From: Nocardia rhamnosiphila NBRC 108938
GTDB lineage: Bacteria > Actinomycetota > Actinomycetes > Mycobacteriales > Mycobacteriaceae
Reading direction: 5' to 3'
Assembly: GCF_000720425.1 (NCBI RefSeq)
Contig: NZ_JOAJ01000001.1
Coordinates: forward strand, 496,001 to 560,000
DNA length: 64,000 nt
Of this stretch, positions 27,266-36,483 are shown one piece after another. A program made the position numbers and the translations under genes. The notes beneath the pieces were generated by a model that was not told the origin of the DNA, did not search any database, and saw only the letters and a list, made by a program, of their open reading frames with translations. Position 1 is the stretch's first letter. Every line of letters starts with the position of its first letter.

Positions 27266-28807
27266 ATGACGCGGCATGTCGACGTACTGATCATCGGAGC
27301 CGGTCTGTCCGGTATCGATGTGGCCTGTCACCTGGAGAAGGAGAACACCGGGCGCAGCTACGCGATCCTGGAGCGCCGCACTGCCGTCGGCGGCACCTGG
27401 GACCTGTTCCGCTACCCGGGAATTCGCTCCGACTCCGATATGTACTCGTTCGGCTACGGCTTCCGACCCTGGCGCGGTACCCGCATGCTCGCCGACGGCG
27501 CCGGTATCCGCCGCTATATCGCCGAGACCGCCGACGAATACGGTGTGACGCCGAAGATCCGTTTCGGCCGCAAGGTGGTTTCGGCGAGCTGGTCCGGCCC
27601 GGACAACAGGTGGACGGTGCGGGTGCTCGAAGAGGCGACCGGTGTCGAGGAGGTCTGGACCAGCACCTTCCTGGTGGGGGCCACCGGTTACTACGACTAC
27701 GACAACGGCCACCGGCCGTCGTTCCCCGGCGAGGACGCGTTCACCGGGCGGATCGTGCATCCGCAGCACTGGCCCGAAGACCTGGACTACCGGGACAAGA
27801 AGGTGGTCGTGATCGGCAGCGGCGCCACCGCGATCACGCTGGTGCCGTCCATGGTGGGCGAGGCCGCCCATGTGACCATGCTGCAGCGATCGCCCACCTA
27901 TATCGCCTCCATCCCGGGTGACGACCCGGTGGCGCTGGGGATGACGAAGGTCGGGTCCCCCGCCGGGCTCACCTATCAGGTCGGGCGCGCCCGCAATATC
28001 GCGGTGCAGCAGGCCAGCTACCAGCTGTCGCGGCGCCGGCCGAAGCTGGCCCGGCAGATGTTCCTGAAGTGGGTCCGGCTGGCGGTCGGCCCAGGGGTGG
28101 ACATGCGTCACTTCACCCCGGAGTACGCGCCGTGGGATCAACGCCTGTGCGTCGTACCCGACGGCGACCTGTTCAAGGCCCTGCGCCGCGGCGACGCCTC
28201 GGTGGTCACCGACACCATCGAGACCTTCACCGAAACCGGTATCCGGCTTTCCTCGGGCGAAGAGATCGAAGCCGATATCGTCGTCACCGCCACCGGGCTG
28301 ACCATTCAGATCCTGGGCGGGGTAGCGCTCGAGGTGGACGGTGAGCCGGTGGTCACCCGGGACCGGGTCATGTACAAGGGTTCACTGCTCGACGGTGTGC
28401 CGAACGCCCTGATGGTGCTCGGGTACACGAACGCCTCCTGGACCCTTAAGGCCGATCTGGCCGCCGAGTACTTCTGCCGGGTGCTGAACCGGATGCGGGA
28501 CAAGGGATACACCCGGTTCGTGGTCCGGGCGCAGGATTCCGACCGCTCCGAGGTGTCGGTGATGGGCGGGGCGCTGAGTTCCGGGTATATCCAGCGCGGG
28601 GACGCGGTGATGCCGCGGCAGGGGACCGGCGGCCCGTGGAAGGTGGTCAACAGCTACTTCCGCGACCGCTCCTACCTGCGCAAGAGCCCGATCGAGGACG
28701 GCATCCTGACCTTCACCGACCGCGCCGGGGCGGAGACCACCAGTTCCGGGGGCCGGGCGCGCGGCGCGGCGAGCCGCCTGCCGCTCATCGGCACCCGGCC
28801 CGCCTGA
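27266..28807 (+). CDS. Flavin-dependent Baeyer-Villiger-type monooxygenase (EthA-like)
   Basis: A 513-residue FAD- and NADPH-dependent oxygenase. FAD motif GAGLSG is at residues 11-16, NADP motif VVIGSGATAITL is central, and the Baeyer-Villiger fingerprint appears as FTGRIVHPQHWP. Long stretches such as LFRYPGIRSDSDMYSFGY and NPWDQRLC-like WDQRLCVVP match mycobacterial EthA, which oxidises ketones and thioamide prodrugs. The start has GAGGAA 6 nt upstream. EthA is often controlled by a divergent TetR (EthR). None is adjacent here. The natural substrate is unknown. Confidence 0.88.
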   Translation: MTRHVDVLIIGAGLSGIDVACHLEKENTGRSYAILERRTAVGGTWDLFRYPGIRSDSDMYSFGYGFRPWRGTRMLADGAGIRRYIAETADEYGVTPKIRFGRKVVSASWSGPDNRWTVRVLEEATGVEEVWTSTFLVGATGYYDYDNGHRPSFPGEDAFTGRIVHPQHWPEDLDYRDKKVVVIGSGATAITLVPSMVGEAAHVTMLQRSPTYIASIPGDDPVALGMTKVGSPAGLTYQVGRARNIAVQQASYQLSRRRPKLARQMFLKWVRLAVGPGVDMRHFTPEYAPWDQRLCVVPDGDLFKALRRGDASVVTDTIETFTETGIRLSSGEEIEADIVVTATGLTIQILGGVALEVDGEPVVTRDRVMYKGSLLDGVPNALMVLGYTNASWTLKADLAAEYFCRVLNRMRDKGYTRFVVRAQDSDRSEVSVMGGALSSGYIQRGDAVMPRQGTGGPWKVVNSYFRDRSYLRKSPIEDGILTFTDRAGAETTSSGGRARGAASRLPLIGTRPA

Positions 28808-29086
28808 GGTCGAGATGGACCCCGGCCGGATACCGGGGATCATTCGGCCCGCAAGAAGGGAGACTCCGGGCCGCCACCACCGACGACGGGGCCCGGTTGC
28901 TGGTCGGTGCCCTGTTGCGGGAATGGCGGCACCGGCGACGGCCGAGCCAACCGGATCCGGCGTCGGCGGGTACCCCGGCCCGGCATCGGCCGAACTGTGG
29001 CCGACCCGCGGTGGTATCGGGCCGGAGCCGAGCCGGTAGGCAGGCGGTGCGGATGGCATCGGGCGCCGGCTGGGTAGTTTGATCTC

Positions 29087-30460
29087 ATGACAGAGCGGTT
29101 GGTGGTCGTCGGCGGGGACGCGACCGGAATGTCGGCGGCCGCCCAGGCCCGGCGTCACCGGGACGTATCGGACCTCGAGATCGTGGTGTTCGAACGCGGG
29201 CACTTCACCTCGTACTCCGCCTGCGGTATCCCGTACTGGGTGGGCGGGCATGTGCGGGAGCGTGATCACCTCATCGCCCGGACGCCCGAGGAGCATCGGG
29301 CGCGCGGTATCGATGTACGCCTGCGCCACGAAGTCGTCGAACTCGATGTGGCCGGGGGCCGGCTGCGCAGCAGGGAACTGGCCACCGGTACCGAGACGTG
29401 GACCGGGTACGACCACCTCGTCCTGGCCACCGGGGCGCGTCCGATCCGCCCGGCACTGCCCGGAATCGACGCGCCCGGAGTCCACGGCGTACAGACCCTG
29501 GACGACGGCGAGTCGCTGATCGCGGCATTGGCCGCCGGTACCGGCCGGCGGGCGGTGGTGGTCGGGGCCGGATACATCGGGGTCGAGATGGCCGAGGCCT
29601 TGATCCGGCGCGGTTACGAGGTCACCATCGTGCACAGCGGCGCCCAGCCGATGTCCACCCTGGACCCGGATATGGGTGTGCTGGTCCGCGAGGCCCTGCA
29701 GGGCCTGGACGTGAAGGTGGTCGGGGACAGCGAGGTCACCGAGATCCGGACCGGGGACGACGGCCGCGTCCGGTCGGTGTTCGCCGCCGGGCGCGAACAC
29801 CCGGCGGATGTGGTGGTTCTCGGGATCGGGGTGGTGCCCGAAACGACCCTGGCCGCCGCGGCCGGGCTACCGACCGGAAACCACGGCGGGCTGCTCACCG
29901 ATTCGGCCATGCGCGTGACAGGGTATGACAACATCTGGGCCGGCGGGGATTGTGTCGAGGTACTGGACCTGGTCTCGGGTATGCGCAGGCATATCGCGCT
30001 GGGCACACACGCGAACAAGCACGGTCAGATCATCGGCGCCAATATCGGTGGCGGGTATGCGACCTTCCCCGGTGTCGTCGGCACCGCCGTCAGCAAGGTC
30101 TGCGACCTCGAGGTGGCGCGAACGGGCCTGCGGGAGAAAGATGCTCGCGCGGTGGGTCTGCAGTACGTCACCGCGACCATCGAATCCACCAGCCGCGCCG
30201 GATATCTACCGGACGCGCCCGTGATGACGGTGAAGATGCTGGCGGAAAGACTCAGCGGCCGCCTGCTGGGGGTGCAGATCGTGGGCCGGGAGGGCGCGGG
30301 CAAACGGGTCGATATCGCGGCCGTGGCGCTGACCGCGGGAATGACGGTGGCGCAGATGACCACACTCGATCTCGGCTACGCGCCACCTTTCTCGCCGGTA
30401 TGGGATCCGGTGCTGGTGGCGGCGCGCAAAGCGGTGCGAGCGGTGCGGGAGCGCGGGTGA
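29087..30460 (+). CDS. FAD-dependent pyridine nucleotide-disulfide oxidoreductase, CoA-disulfide reductase/NADH oxidase type
   Basis: A 457-residue flavoprotein. The FAD motif is VVVGGDATGMSAA. The single redox cysteine C46 (FTSYSACGIPYWVGG) is characteristic of CoA-disulfide reductases and related NADH oxidases. The NADH motif is VVVGAGYIGVEMAEAL, and the second FAD motif is NIWAGGDCVEV. The end (DLGYAPPFSPVWDPVL) matches the dimerisation domain. It would reduce CoA disulfide or persulfides, or oxygen. It stands alone, with 280 bp upstream holding no gene. Confidence 0.88.
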   Translation: MTERLVVVGGDATGMSAAAQARRHRDVSDLEIVVFERGHFTSYSACGIPYWVGGHVRERDHLIARTPEEHRARGIDVRLRHEVVELDVAGGRLRSRELATGTETWTGYDHLVLATGARPIRPALPGIDAPGVHGVQTLDDGESLIAALAAGTGRRAVVVGAGYIGVEMAEALIRRGYEVTIVHSGAQPMSTLDPDMGVLVREALQGLDVKVVGDSEVTEIRTGDDGRVRSVFAAGREHPADVVVLGIGVVPETTLAAAAGLPTGNHGGLLTDSAMRVTGYDNIWAGGDCVEVLDLVSGMRRHIALGTHANKHGQIIGANIGGGYATFPGVVGTAVSKVCDLEVARTGLREKDARAVGLQYVTATIESTSRAGYLPDAPVMTVKMLAERLSGRLLGVQIVGREGAGKRVDIAAVALTAGMTVAQMTTLDLGYAPPFSPVWDPVLVAARKAVRAVRERG

Positions 30461-30602
30461 ACTCACTCATCGGCGTACCGCGTACTATCGTCGATCGTCA
30501 GTACGGAACGGGTCGAACGAAGGGGGTCGGTGTGCGGACCCGAGATATCCGGTTCGTCCGGATCGGCGAGCACCGGAAACTACTCATGAATGTGGCGGCC
30601 GG

Positions 30603-31712
30603 ATGAACCCTGACGCGAACGCCGGCGGCACCGACCCGGCGGATATTCTCGACGCGGTGACCGAGCCGGTACCGCGAGTGCGGGAAACATTCGATACCCG
30701 TCGCCGTGCCGCCGCCGCGGAAGCGACCGTGCCGCGGCAGTCGCTGGGCTCGGGCGTCCACCGGGTCGCCCTGCCGGACGACGAACTCGCCGAAGTGGTG
30801 TGCGTGAACTGCGGGACACAGAGCCGGGGCCCGCGCTGTCCCACCTGTGAGCATCCGCACCGCGTCCAGGACCGGTTCGAGGCCGATCTGGGTGTCGCCG
30901 GTCTGGTGACCGATCGCGGAATCCTGCACGCGCGCAACGAGGATGCCGTGGCCGCCGCGGTGGTACCGGACGAGAACGGGGAGCCGGGGACTATCGTGCT
31001 GGTGGTCTGCGACGGAGTCTCCTCCTCGCCCGATCCGCAGGCCGCCTCGGGCACTGCCGTGCGCACCGGGGTCGATGCGTGTGTGGCGGCGCTGGCCGGT
31101 GATCGTACGGCCGAGGAGGCCACCGCCGCGGGGATGGCGGCGGCCTCGGAAGCGGTGCGCAATCTGGTCGGTCCCGACGGTGACGCGCCGTCGTGCACCT
31201 ATGTCTCGGCGATCGTGCGCACCGAGACCGGGGGGCGTATCTCGATCACCGTCTCGAATATCGGCGACAGCCGTGCCTACTGGCTGGCGGCGGGCGAGCC
31301 CACGGCCCAGCAACCGGCCCGGCCGGGCCATCCGGAGCCGCTGGCCGGGGCGCAGAAGCTCACCCTGGACGATTCGTGGGCACAGACGCTGGTGGAGGCC
31401 GGCGCCATGGACGAGAAAGCCGCCATGGCCGATCCCCGGGCGCATACCCTGATGCGCTGGCTGGGGGCCGACGCCGGTCAGCAGCCGTGGTCCGCGGACA
31501 GTATCCGTACCTATTACGTGGATACACCCGGATCGCTCCTGCTGTGTACCGACGGGCTGTGGAACTATCTGCCCGGCGCGGCCGATCTGGCGCGGCGGGT
31601 GCTCGGCGTGCCGATCGTGGAGGGCGCGCGGGCGCTCGTGGATTACGCCGTCGTCTGTGGTGGCAGCGATAACATCACAGTCGCGCTGACCCCGATTCCC
31701 GCCGCCGGCTGA
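30603..31712 (+). CDS. PP2C-family protein phosphatase with N-terminal zinc ribbon
   Basis: A 369-residue protein. After ~60 disordered residues, C67/C70 and C79/C82 (VCVNCG and CPTC) form a likely zinc ribbon. The PP2C domain follows: HARNEDAV, VVCDGVSSS, NIGDSRAYW, LLCTDGLWNYL and GGSDNITV supply the metal-binding aspartates. It would dephosphorylate Ser/Thr-phosphorylated proteins in the cytosol. It lacks the membrane segment of mycobacterial PstP. No kinase gene is adjacent. The start overlaps the end of a weak 24-codon frame. Confidence 0.9.
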   Translation: MNPDANAGGTDPADILDAVTEPVPRVRETFDTRRRAAAAEATVPRQSLGSGVHRVALPDDELAEVVCVNCGTQSRGPRCPTCEHPHRVQDRFEADLGVAGLVTDRGILHARNEDAVAAAVVPDENGEPGTIVLVVCDGVSSSPDPQAASGTAVRTGVDACVAALAGDRTAEEATAAGMAAASEAVRNLVGPDGDAPSCTYVSAIVRTETGGRISITVSNIGDSRAYWLAAGEPTAQQPARPGHPEPLAGAQKLTLDDSWAQTLVEAGAMDEKAAMADPRAHTLMRWLGADAGQQPWSADSIRTYYVDTPGSLLLCTDGLWNYLPGAADLARRVLGVPIVEGARALVDYAVVCGGSDNITVALTPIPAAG

Positions 31713-31926
31713 TCCGATAGCCGGCCCCGGCAAATCCTGGGCAACGTGGTGAATCGGTCGCTGCGGCGGCGGCTCCGGGTGGGGGACGGGGCGGCGGACA
31801 CGGCGGACATCTCGGTGTCCGCTGTGTTTGCAAGAGTGCGAAGTCGGGTACAAGACGGGAAAGCCGGTGCGGCTACCGAGGTCGCGCCGGGAGAGCACGT
31901 ACGCACCTACCGCAAGGAGGTTCGTC

Positions 31927-32232
31927 ATGAAGGGTGGCCTGTCCGCCGCTCCCGGAACAACCATGGTCACCACGAATCATGAGGTCATCCGCCAGTGGGC
32001 CCAGCGGCGCGGTGCAAACCCGGCGACGACGCCCGGCAGTCAGTACGACGGCGAGGTGGGCGTCCTGCGGTTGGATTTCCCGCACTACGGCGGTGCGGTA
32101 CTGCAGCCGGTCAGCTGGGCGGACTGGTTCGCAACCTTCGACGCCCGGAAACTGAACTTCCGGTACCAGGAGATGCGTCCGGACGGCACGCCCAGCAATT
32201 TCTTCCGCTTGGAACGCGCCGGCGATATCTGA
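31927..32232 (+). CDS. Small conserved protein of unknown function
   Basis: A 101-residue protein with an excellent AAGGAGG site before its ATG. It reads NHEVIRQWAQRRGANPATTPG, then GVLRLDFPHYGG, PVSWADWFATFDARKLNF and SNFFRLERAGDI. This pattern belongs to a family of about 90-100 residues widespread in bacteria and often mislabelled as a glucan-branching enzyme. The true role is unknown. The gene stands alone, 214 bp after the phosphatase. Confidence 0.75.
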   Translation: MKGGLSAAPGTTMVTTNHEVIRQWAQRRGANPATTPGSQYDGEVGVLRLDFPHYGGAVLQPVSWADWFATFDARKLNFRYQEMRPDGTPSNFFRLERAGDI

Positions 32233-32393
32233 ACGTGAGGCATTTCACTCTGGGGGTTTACCCGGCGGGCATTCTGGCTATCCGTATAACCGAAAGGTTG
32301 CTCGAGTAAGCTGAGTAGCGGGCTGTCGCGTCGGTACGGGGATGCGAAACCCGCGCCGCGGCACGCCACGTGTGTCTGCAAGGGATTGAAATA

Positions 32394-32654
32394 TTGAGCG
32401 CGAACCTGATGATCGTGGAAGACGGCGAGCGGGTCCGGGGTGTTGTGCGCCCGGCCGTGGAGGACGAGGGCTACGACGTCGCGGTGGCCGAGGAAGCCGA
32501 GGCCGCGCTCACCCCTCTGTGTGCGATCGGCGTCGTCCCCGACGCGACGATCGCCGATCGCAGGCCCGACGGCAGAGCGGAGTGGGATCTCTCCGACCTG
32601 CGAACCGTGGCCGCCATTCCCGGTCCCGGTCACCGGCTGGGCGTCCAGCGCTAG
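32394..32654 (+). pseudogene. Degenerate response-regulator receiver domain
   Basis: A frame from a TTG encodes LMIVEDGERVRGVVRPAVED, which resembles the first strand and helix of OmpR-type receivers, and EGYDVAVAEEAEAAL, the second. The possible phospho-acceptor Asp is in ATIADRRPDG. It stops after about 86 residues, before the conserved Lys and without any DNA-binding domain. It is followed at once by a kinase relic, so this looks like the remains of an MprAB- or MtrAB-like pair. Confidence 0.6.
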
Positions 32655-32657
32655 CTC

Positions 32658-33164
32658 ATGGGCAGCGCGATGGGCGCGACTCGTATCGGACTCGATACGA
32701 GTGGATGGACGCCGCGCACCCGGATGGACGCCGCTGTCGTATTGCCCTCTGCCCCGGCGACGGCCGCCCGCGCTCGCGTCCGCCGGGAACAACGACTCTC
32801 CAGTGACGTCCGTCACGAACTCCCTACCCCCCTGAACGCGTCGGCCAGTGCTGTGGATCTACTGGACCGGCGGCGCGAGGACGGATCGCGGCGGGTGCGC
32901 CCGGTATCGCACCGGGTGACCGCGGCGGCCACCGACTCGGGCCGGTTGTACGCCGATTCGCCGGTATCCGGCGGGGCGGTGACCGTACCCGCGAGCCGCC
33001 GTTGCGTCCGTCCCGGCACGGGTCGCGGCCCGTCTCCGGCCGCCGGAACAGCGGCGGCTGCATGCCCCGGCCGGGTGGAATGTGAGGAGCGCCCCGCCGA
33101 ATCGGGCGTTTCGTTCTCCGAATTCGGGTTATTCAACGAAAGGGGCCACTTAACACGCCTGTAA
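32658..33164 (+). pseudogene. Histidine-kinase relic
   Basis: Within a 168-codon frame, about 32772-32975 encodes a recognisable but decayed HisKA region: RREQRLSSDVRHELPTPLNA, where intact kinases have SHELRTPL. The phospho-accepting His survives. The flanking Ser and Arg are replaced. No HATPase domain follows and the C-terminal part is low-complexity. Together with the receiver relic just upstream it marks a lost two-component system directly ahead of the ectoine genes. Confidence 0.55.
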
Positions 33165-33246
33165 CACGACCGTAAAGAGCTCGACCAGTCGCTTCGGAGT
33201 TGATTCGTGAGCCTGGGAAAGTACTGCACGCAGACATCGGAGTTGT

Positions 33247-33861
33247 ATGTCTTTACAAACTGAGTCCACGCAGACCGCCGGCAACGCCGGCAACGGCTCG
33301 GCCAATTCGTCCGCCGCCACCGATGCGGAGCCCGCCAGTACCGGCGTGGTCCTGCGGGCACCGCGGATCACCGACGCCGCGCGACTGTGGCAGATCGCCG
33401 ACGAGTCGCAAGTATTGGATGTCAATTCGAGCTACGCCTACCTGCTGTGGTGTCGCGATTTCGCCGCCAGTTCGGTAGTCGTCGAGAGCGAAGGCCGAGT
33501 CGTCGGATTCGTGACCGGCTATGTGAGACCCGAAGCGCCCGGCACCCTGTTCGTCTGGCAGGTCGCCGTGGACGCCGACCAGCGTGGCCGTGGCCTGGGG
33601 GTCGCCATGCTGGACTGGCTGGTATCCACCGTCACCGCGCCCGGTCACCCGACCGGCGGCGCCGTCGAGGCGCTGGAGACCACCGTTTCCCCCGACAATC
33701 CCGCCTCGATCGCCATGTTCGCGTCGCTGGCCCGCCGCCGTGGCGCCGAAATGGTGCGCAGCGAGCTGTTCGAACCGGAAGTTTTTCCGGACAGCCATGC
33801 CGCCGAGGACCTGTACCACATTTCCCCGATCGCCCGTAAAACCGAAAGGGAACACTCATGA
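33247..33861 (+). CDS. ectA: L-2,4-diaminobutyrate N-gamma-acetyltransferase
   Basis: A 204-residue GNAT enzyme for the second step of ectoine synthesis: acetyl-CoA plus diaminobutyrate gives N-gamma-acetyldiaminobutyrate. Family stretches are LDVNSSYAYLLWCRDFA and the CoA loop DQRGRGLGVAMLDWL, with ETTVSPDNPAS. About 35 N-terminal residues are a Ser/Ala-rich tail. The ATG has GGAG 4 nt upstream. It is the first gene of ectABCD, overlapping ectB (ATGA). Confidence 0.96.
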   Translation: MSLQTESTQTAGNAGNGSANSSAATDAEPASTGVVLRAPRITDAARLWQIADESQVLDVNSSYAYLLWCRDFAASSVVVESEGRVVGFVTGYVRPEAPGTLFVWQVAVDADQRGRGLGVAMLDWLVSTVTAPGHPTGGAVEALETTVSPDNPASIAMFASLARRRGAEMVRSELFEPEVFPDSHAAEDLYHISPIARKTEREHS

Positions 33862-35117
33862 TTGCCGCCGAAACGACGATCTTCGACGAAATCGAATCGA
33901 ATGTCCGAGGTTACTGCCGTTCCTGGCCGACGGTCTTCGAGACCGCGCAGGGCGCATGGCTGCGCGATGAGTCCGGTAAAGATTTTCTCGACTTCTTCGC
34001 GGGGGCGGGCGCGCTCAACTACGGGCACAACAACCCGGTGCTGAAATCGGCGCTGATCGACTACATCGCCGGTGACGGAATTACGCACGGCCTGGATATG
34101 TCTACAGTTGCCAAGCGCAAACTACTGGAGACCGTCCGTGACACCCTGCTGGTGCCCCGCGGCCTGGACTACAAGGTGCAGTTTCCCGGACCGACCGGCG
34201 CGAACGCGGTCGAGGCCGCACTCAAACTCGCCCGTAAGGTGACCGGCCGGCAGACCATCATGAGCTTCACCAACGCCTTCCACGGGATGACGCTGGGCGC
34301 ACTGTCGGTGACCGGTAACGCCATGAAGCGGGCAGGCGCCGGCGTCCCGCTCAACCACGCCACCCCGATGCCGTACGACGGTTACTTCGACGGCGCCACC
34401 GCCGATTTCCTGTGGATGGAACGGGTGCTCGACGATTCGTCCTCCGGTATGGATCGTCCGGCCGCCGTCATCGTGGAGACCGTGCAGGGCGAGGGTGGGG
34501 TGAACCTGGCGCGCGACGAATGGCTACGGCACCTGGCCTCGTTGTGCTCCGCCCGTGGCATCCTGCTCATCGTCGACGACGTCCAGATGGGTTGCGGCCG
34601 GACCGGCCCGTTCTTCTCCTTCGAATCGGCCGGTATCACCCCCGATATCGTGACGCTGTCCAAGTCTGTCGGCGGTTACGGCCTGCCGATGGCGCTGGTG
34701 CTGTTCAAGCCGGAGCACGATGTGTGGTCACCCGGGGAGCACAACGGCACCTTCCGCGGTAACAATCCGTCTTTCACCACCGCGCAGGTGGCGCTCGAGC
34801 ACTTCTGGTCCGATGATGTACTGGAGAAGTCCACCCTCGCCAAGGGCAAGCGGGTGGCCACGGCGCTCGAGGAGATCGCCGGGGCCGTTCCCGGGGTGTC
34901 CACTCGGGGCCGTGGCCTGGTGCACGGGCTGGTCTTCGACGACGCCTCGCAGGCCGGAAAGGTCTGCCAGGTCGCTTTCGAGCGTGGCCTGCTGGCCGAG
35001 ACCTCGGGTGCGTCCGATGAAGTCGTCAAACTGCTCCCGCCGCTGACGATCGCCGACGACGAACTCGACCAGGGCCTGCACATTCTGAGCGACTCCGTCG
35101 AAACCGTTTGCAGCTGA
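33858..35117 (+). CDS. ectB: Diaminobutyrate-2-oxoglutarate transaminase
   Basis: A 419-residue class III PLP aminotransferase that forms diaminobutyrate from aspartate semialdehyde with glutamate. Visible are GAGALNYGHNNP, QFPGPTGANAVEAALKLAR, the PLP-binding DDVQMGCGRTG and the Schiff-base lysine in VTLSKSVGGYGLPMA. Length is normal. It overlaps ectA by 4 bp and is 16 bp from ectC. Confidence 0.97.
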   Translation: MIAAETTIFDEIESNVRGYCRSWPTVFETAQGAWLRDESGKDFLDFFAGAGALNYGHNNPVLKSALIDYIAGDGITHGLDMSTVAKRKLLETVRDTLLVPRGLDYKVQFPGPTGANAVEAALKLARKVTGRQTIMSFTNAFHGMTLGALSVTGNAMKRAGAGVPLNHATPMPYDGYFDGATADFLWMERVLDDSSSGMDRPAAVIVETVQGEGGVNLARDEWLRHLASLCSARGILLIVDDVQMGCGRTGPFFSFESAGITPDIVTLSKSVGGYGLPMALVLFKPEHDVWSPGEHNGTFRGNNPSFTTAQVALEHFWSDDVLEKSTLAKGKRVATALEEIAGAVPGVSTRGRGLVHGLVFDDASQAGKVCQVAFERGLLAETSGASDEVVKLLPPLTIADDELDQGLHILSDSVETVCS

Positions 35118-35133
35118 AAGGAAAAATCTACCG

Positions 35134-35529
35134 ATGATCGTGCGCACCACCGAGGAGATCACCGGCACCCACCGCGATGTCGGCGCCGAGAACTGGCGGA
35201 GCAAGCGGATCGTGCTGGGCGGTGATGGAGTCGGATTCTCGTTTCACGAGACGACCATCGAAGCCGGTACCTCTCACGTCTTCCACTATCAGAACCATGT
35301 GGAAGCGGTCTGGCTGGTCGAGGGTGAAGGCACCCTCCACGACCTGACCAACGACCGCACCTACGACCTCGCCCCGGGCACCATGTACCTGCTCAACGGG
35401 CACGAGAAGCACGAGGTGCGGACCCGGACACGGATGCGGATGCTGTGCGTGTTCAATCCTCCTGTCACGGGGCAGGAGGTGCACGACGAGAACGGCGTTT
35501 ATCCGTTGATCGCCGTTCCGGCCGACTGA
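35134..35529 (+). CDS. ectC: Ectoine synthase
   Basis: A 131-residue cupin that cyclises N-gamma-acetyldiaminobutyrate to ectoine. The family sequence is complete: RDVGAENWRSKRIVLGGDGVG-like start, FHYQNHVEAVWLVEGEG, YLLNGHEKHEVRT and FNPPVTGQEVHDENGVYPL. An AAAGGAAAAATC ribosome-binding site precedes it. ectD follows after 18 bp. Confidence 0.97.
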   Translation: MIVRTTEEITGTHRDVGAENWRSKRIVLGGDGVGFSFHETTIEAGTSHVFHYQNHVEAVWLVEGEGTLHDLTNDRTYDLAPGTMYLLNGHEKHEVRTRTRMRMLCVFNPPVTGQEVHDENGVYPLIAVPAD

Positions 35530-35547
35530 GAGGAAGGACGAACGACG

Positions 35548-36417
35548 TTGGTAGACAATCGGATCGATCGCTATCCGACCAGGACCGCCGAGCGTCTGCC
35601 GCTGCAGGAGCGGCACGACGCGACTGTGTGGGGCCGGATCGGCAACGCGGAGCTGGCTGCGTTCGATACCGACGGTTTCGCGATCATGGATCGCTTGCTG
35701 ACCCCCGAGGAGGTGGCCGAGTACGCCGCCGAGATCGACCGGCTGGCAAGCGATCCGGATCTGCGGGGTGACGACCGGCTCATCGTGGAGAAATCGTCGC
35801 AGCAGGTGCGCTCGGTATTCGAGGTGCACAAACTGAGTCCGGCGGTGGCGGAGCTGGTGCGGGAGGCGCGGGTCGTGGACCTGGCCCGGCAGGTACTGGG
35901 ATCGGATGTGTACATCCACCAGAGCCGGGTCAACTATCTGCCCGGCTTCGGCACCGGTTTCTATTGGCATTCCGATTTCGAGACCTGGCACGCCGAGGAC
36001 GGCATGCCCTCGCCTCGAGCGGTGAGCCTGTCCATCGCGTTGACCGACAACTACCCGTACAACGGCAGCCTGATGGTGATGCCGGGGTCGCACCGGACAT
36101 TCGTGCCCTGCCAGGGCGCGACGCCGGCGGACAACTATCGGGAGTCGTTGCGTGAGCAGGAGACCGGAGTGCCGACCACGGCCGATATCACCGACCTGGC
36201 CCATAAGTACGGGATAACCCAGTTCACCGGTGCGGCCGGTTCGGCGCTGCTGTTCGACTCGAACATCATGCACGCGTCGGGCAACAACATCACGCCGTTC
36301 CCGCGGTCGAATATCTTCCTGGTGTTCAACAGTGTCGAGAACACGCTGGAGGAACCGTTCGCCGCACCGGCCCGGCGGCCGGCGTATATCGCCGATCGCG
36401 AGTTCACGCCGGTGTAG
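35548..36417 (+). CDS. ectD: Ectoine hydroxylase
   Basis: A 289-residue iron(II)/2-oxoglutarate dioxygenase that converts ectoine to 5-hydroxyectoine. It shows the family signature FYWHSDFETWHAEDGMP, which contributes the HxD iron ligands, NGSLMVMPGSH, and the distal His in FDSNIMHASGNN. The start is a TTG preceded by AGGAAGG. It ends the operon before a strong hairpin, so the host makes both ectoine and hydroxyectoine. Confidence 0.96.
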   Translation: MVDNRIDRYPTRTAERLPLQERHDATVWGRIGNAELAAFDTDGFAIMDRLLTPEEVAEYAAEIDRLASDPDLRGDDRLIVEKSSQQVRSVFEVHKLSPAVAELVREARVVDLARQVLGSDVYIHQSRVNYLPGFGTGFYWHSDFETWHAEDGMPSPRAVSLSIALTDNYPYNGSLMVMPGSHRTFVPCQGATPADNYRESLREQETGVPTTADITDLAHKYGITQFTGAAGSALLFDSNIMHASGNNITPFPRSNIFLVFNSVENTLEEPFAAPARRPAYIADREFTPV

Positions 36418-36436
36418 ACGGGACAGTTGCCCAGGG

Positions 36437-36472
36437 CGACGGGGACGAATCCACTCGGGTTCGTCCCCGTCG
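36437..36472. terminator. Hairpin terminator between ectD and erm
   Basis: CGACGGGGACGAA (36437-36449) pairs perfectly with TTCGTCCCCGTCG (36460-36472), a 13-bp stem with a 10-nt loop, 20 bp past the ectD stop and 12 bp past the convergent erm stop. No long T run follows, as is usual in actinomycetes. It probably acts in both directions. Confidence 0.75.
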
Positions 36473-36483
36473 TCGTGTCCGGG

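Noticed and set aside
27070..27294. 74-codon minus-strand frame ahead of the monooxygenase
   Set aside because: It overlaps the monooxygenase promoter and start region and has no recognisable feature.
30532..30606. 24-codon frame coupled by ATGA to the PP2C gene
   Set aside because: The AAGGGGG site is reasonable, but the peptide (VRTRDIRFVRIGEHRK then LLMNVAAG) shows no family or structure. It is too short to claim.
33247..36417. ectABCD as a recently acquired island
   Set aside because: Base composition and codon style match the surroundings, and no repeats, integrase or tRNA flank the operon.
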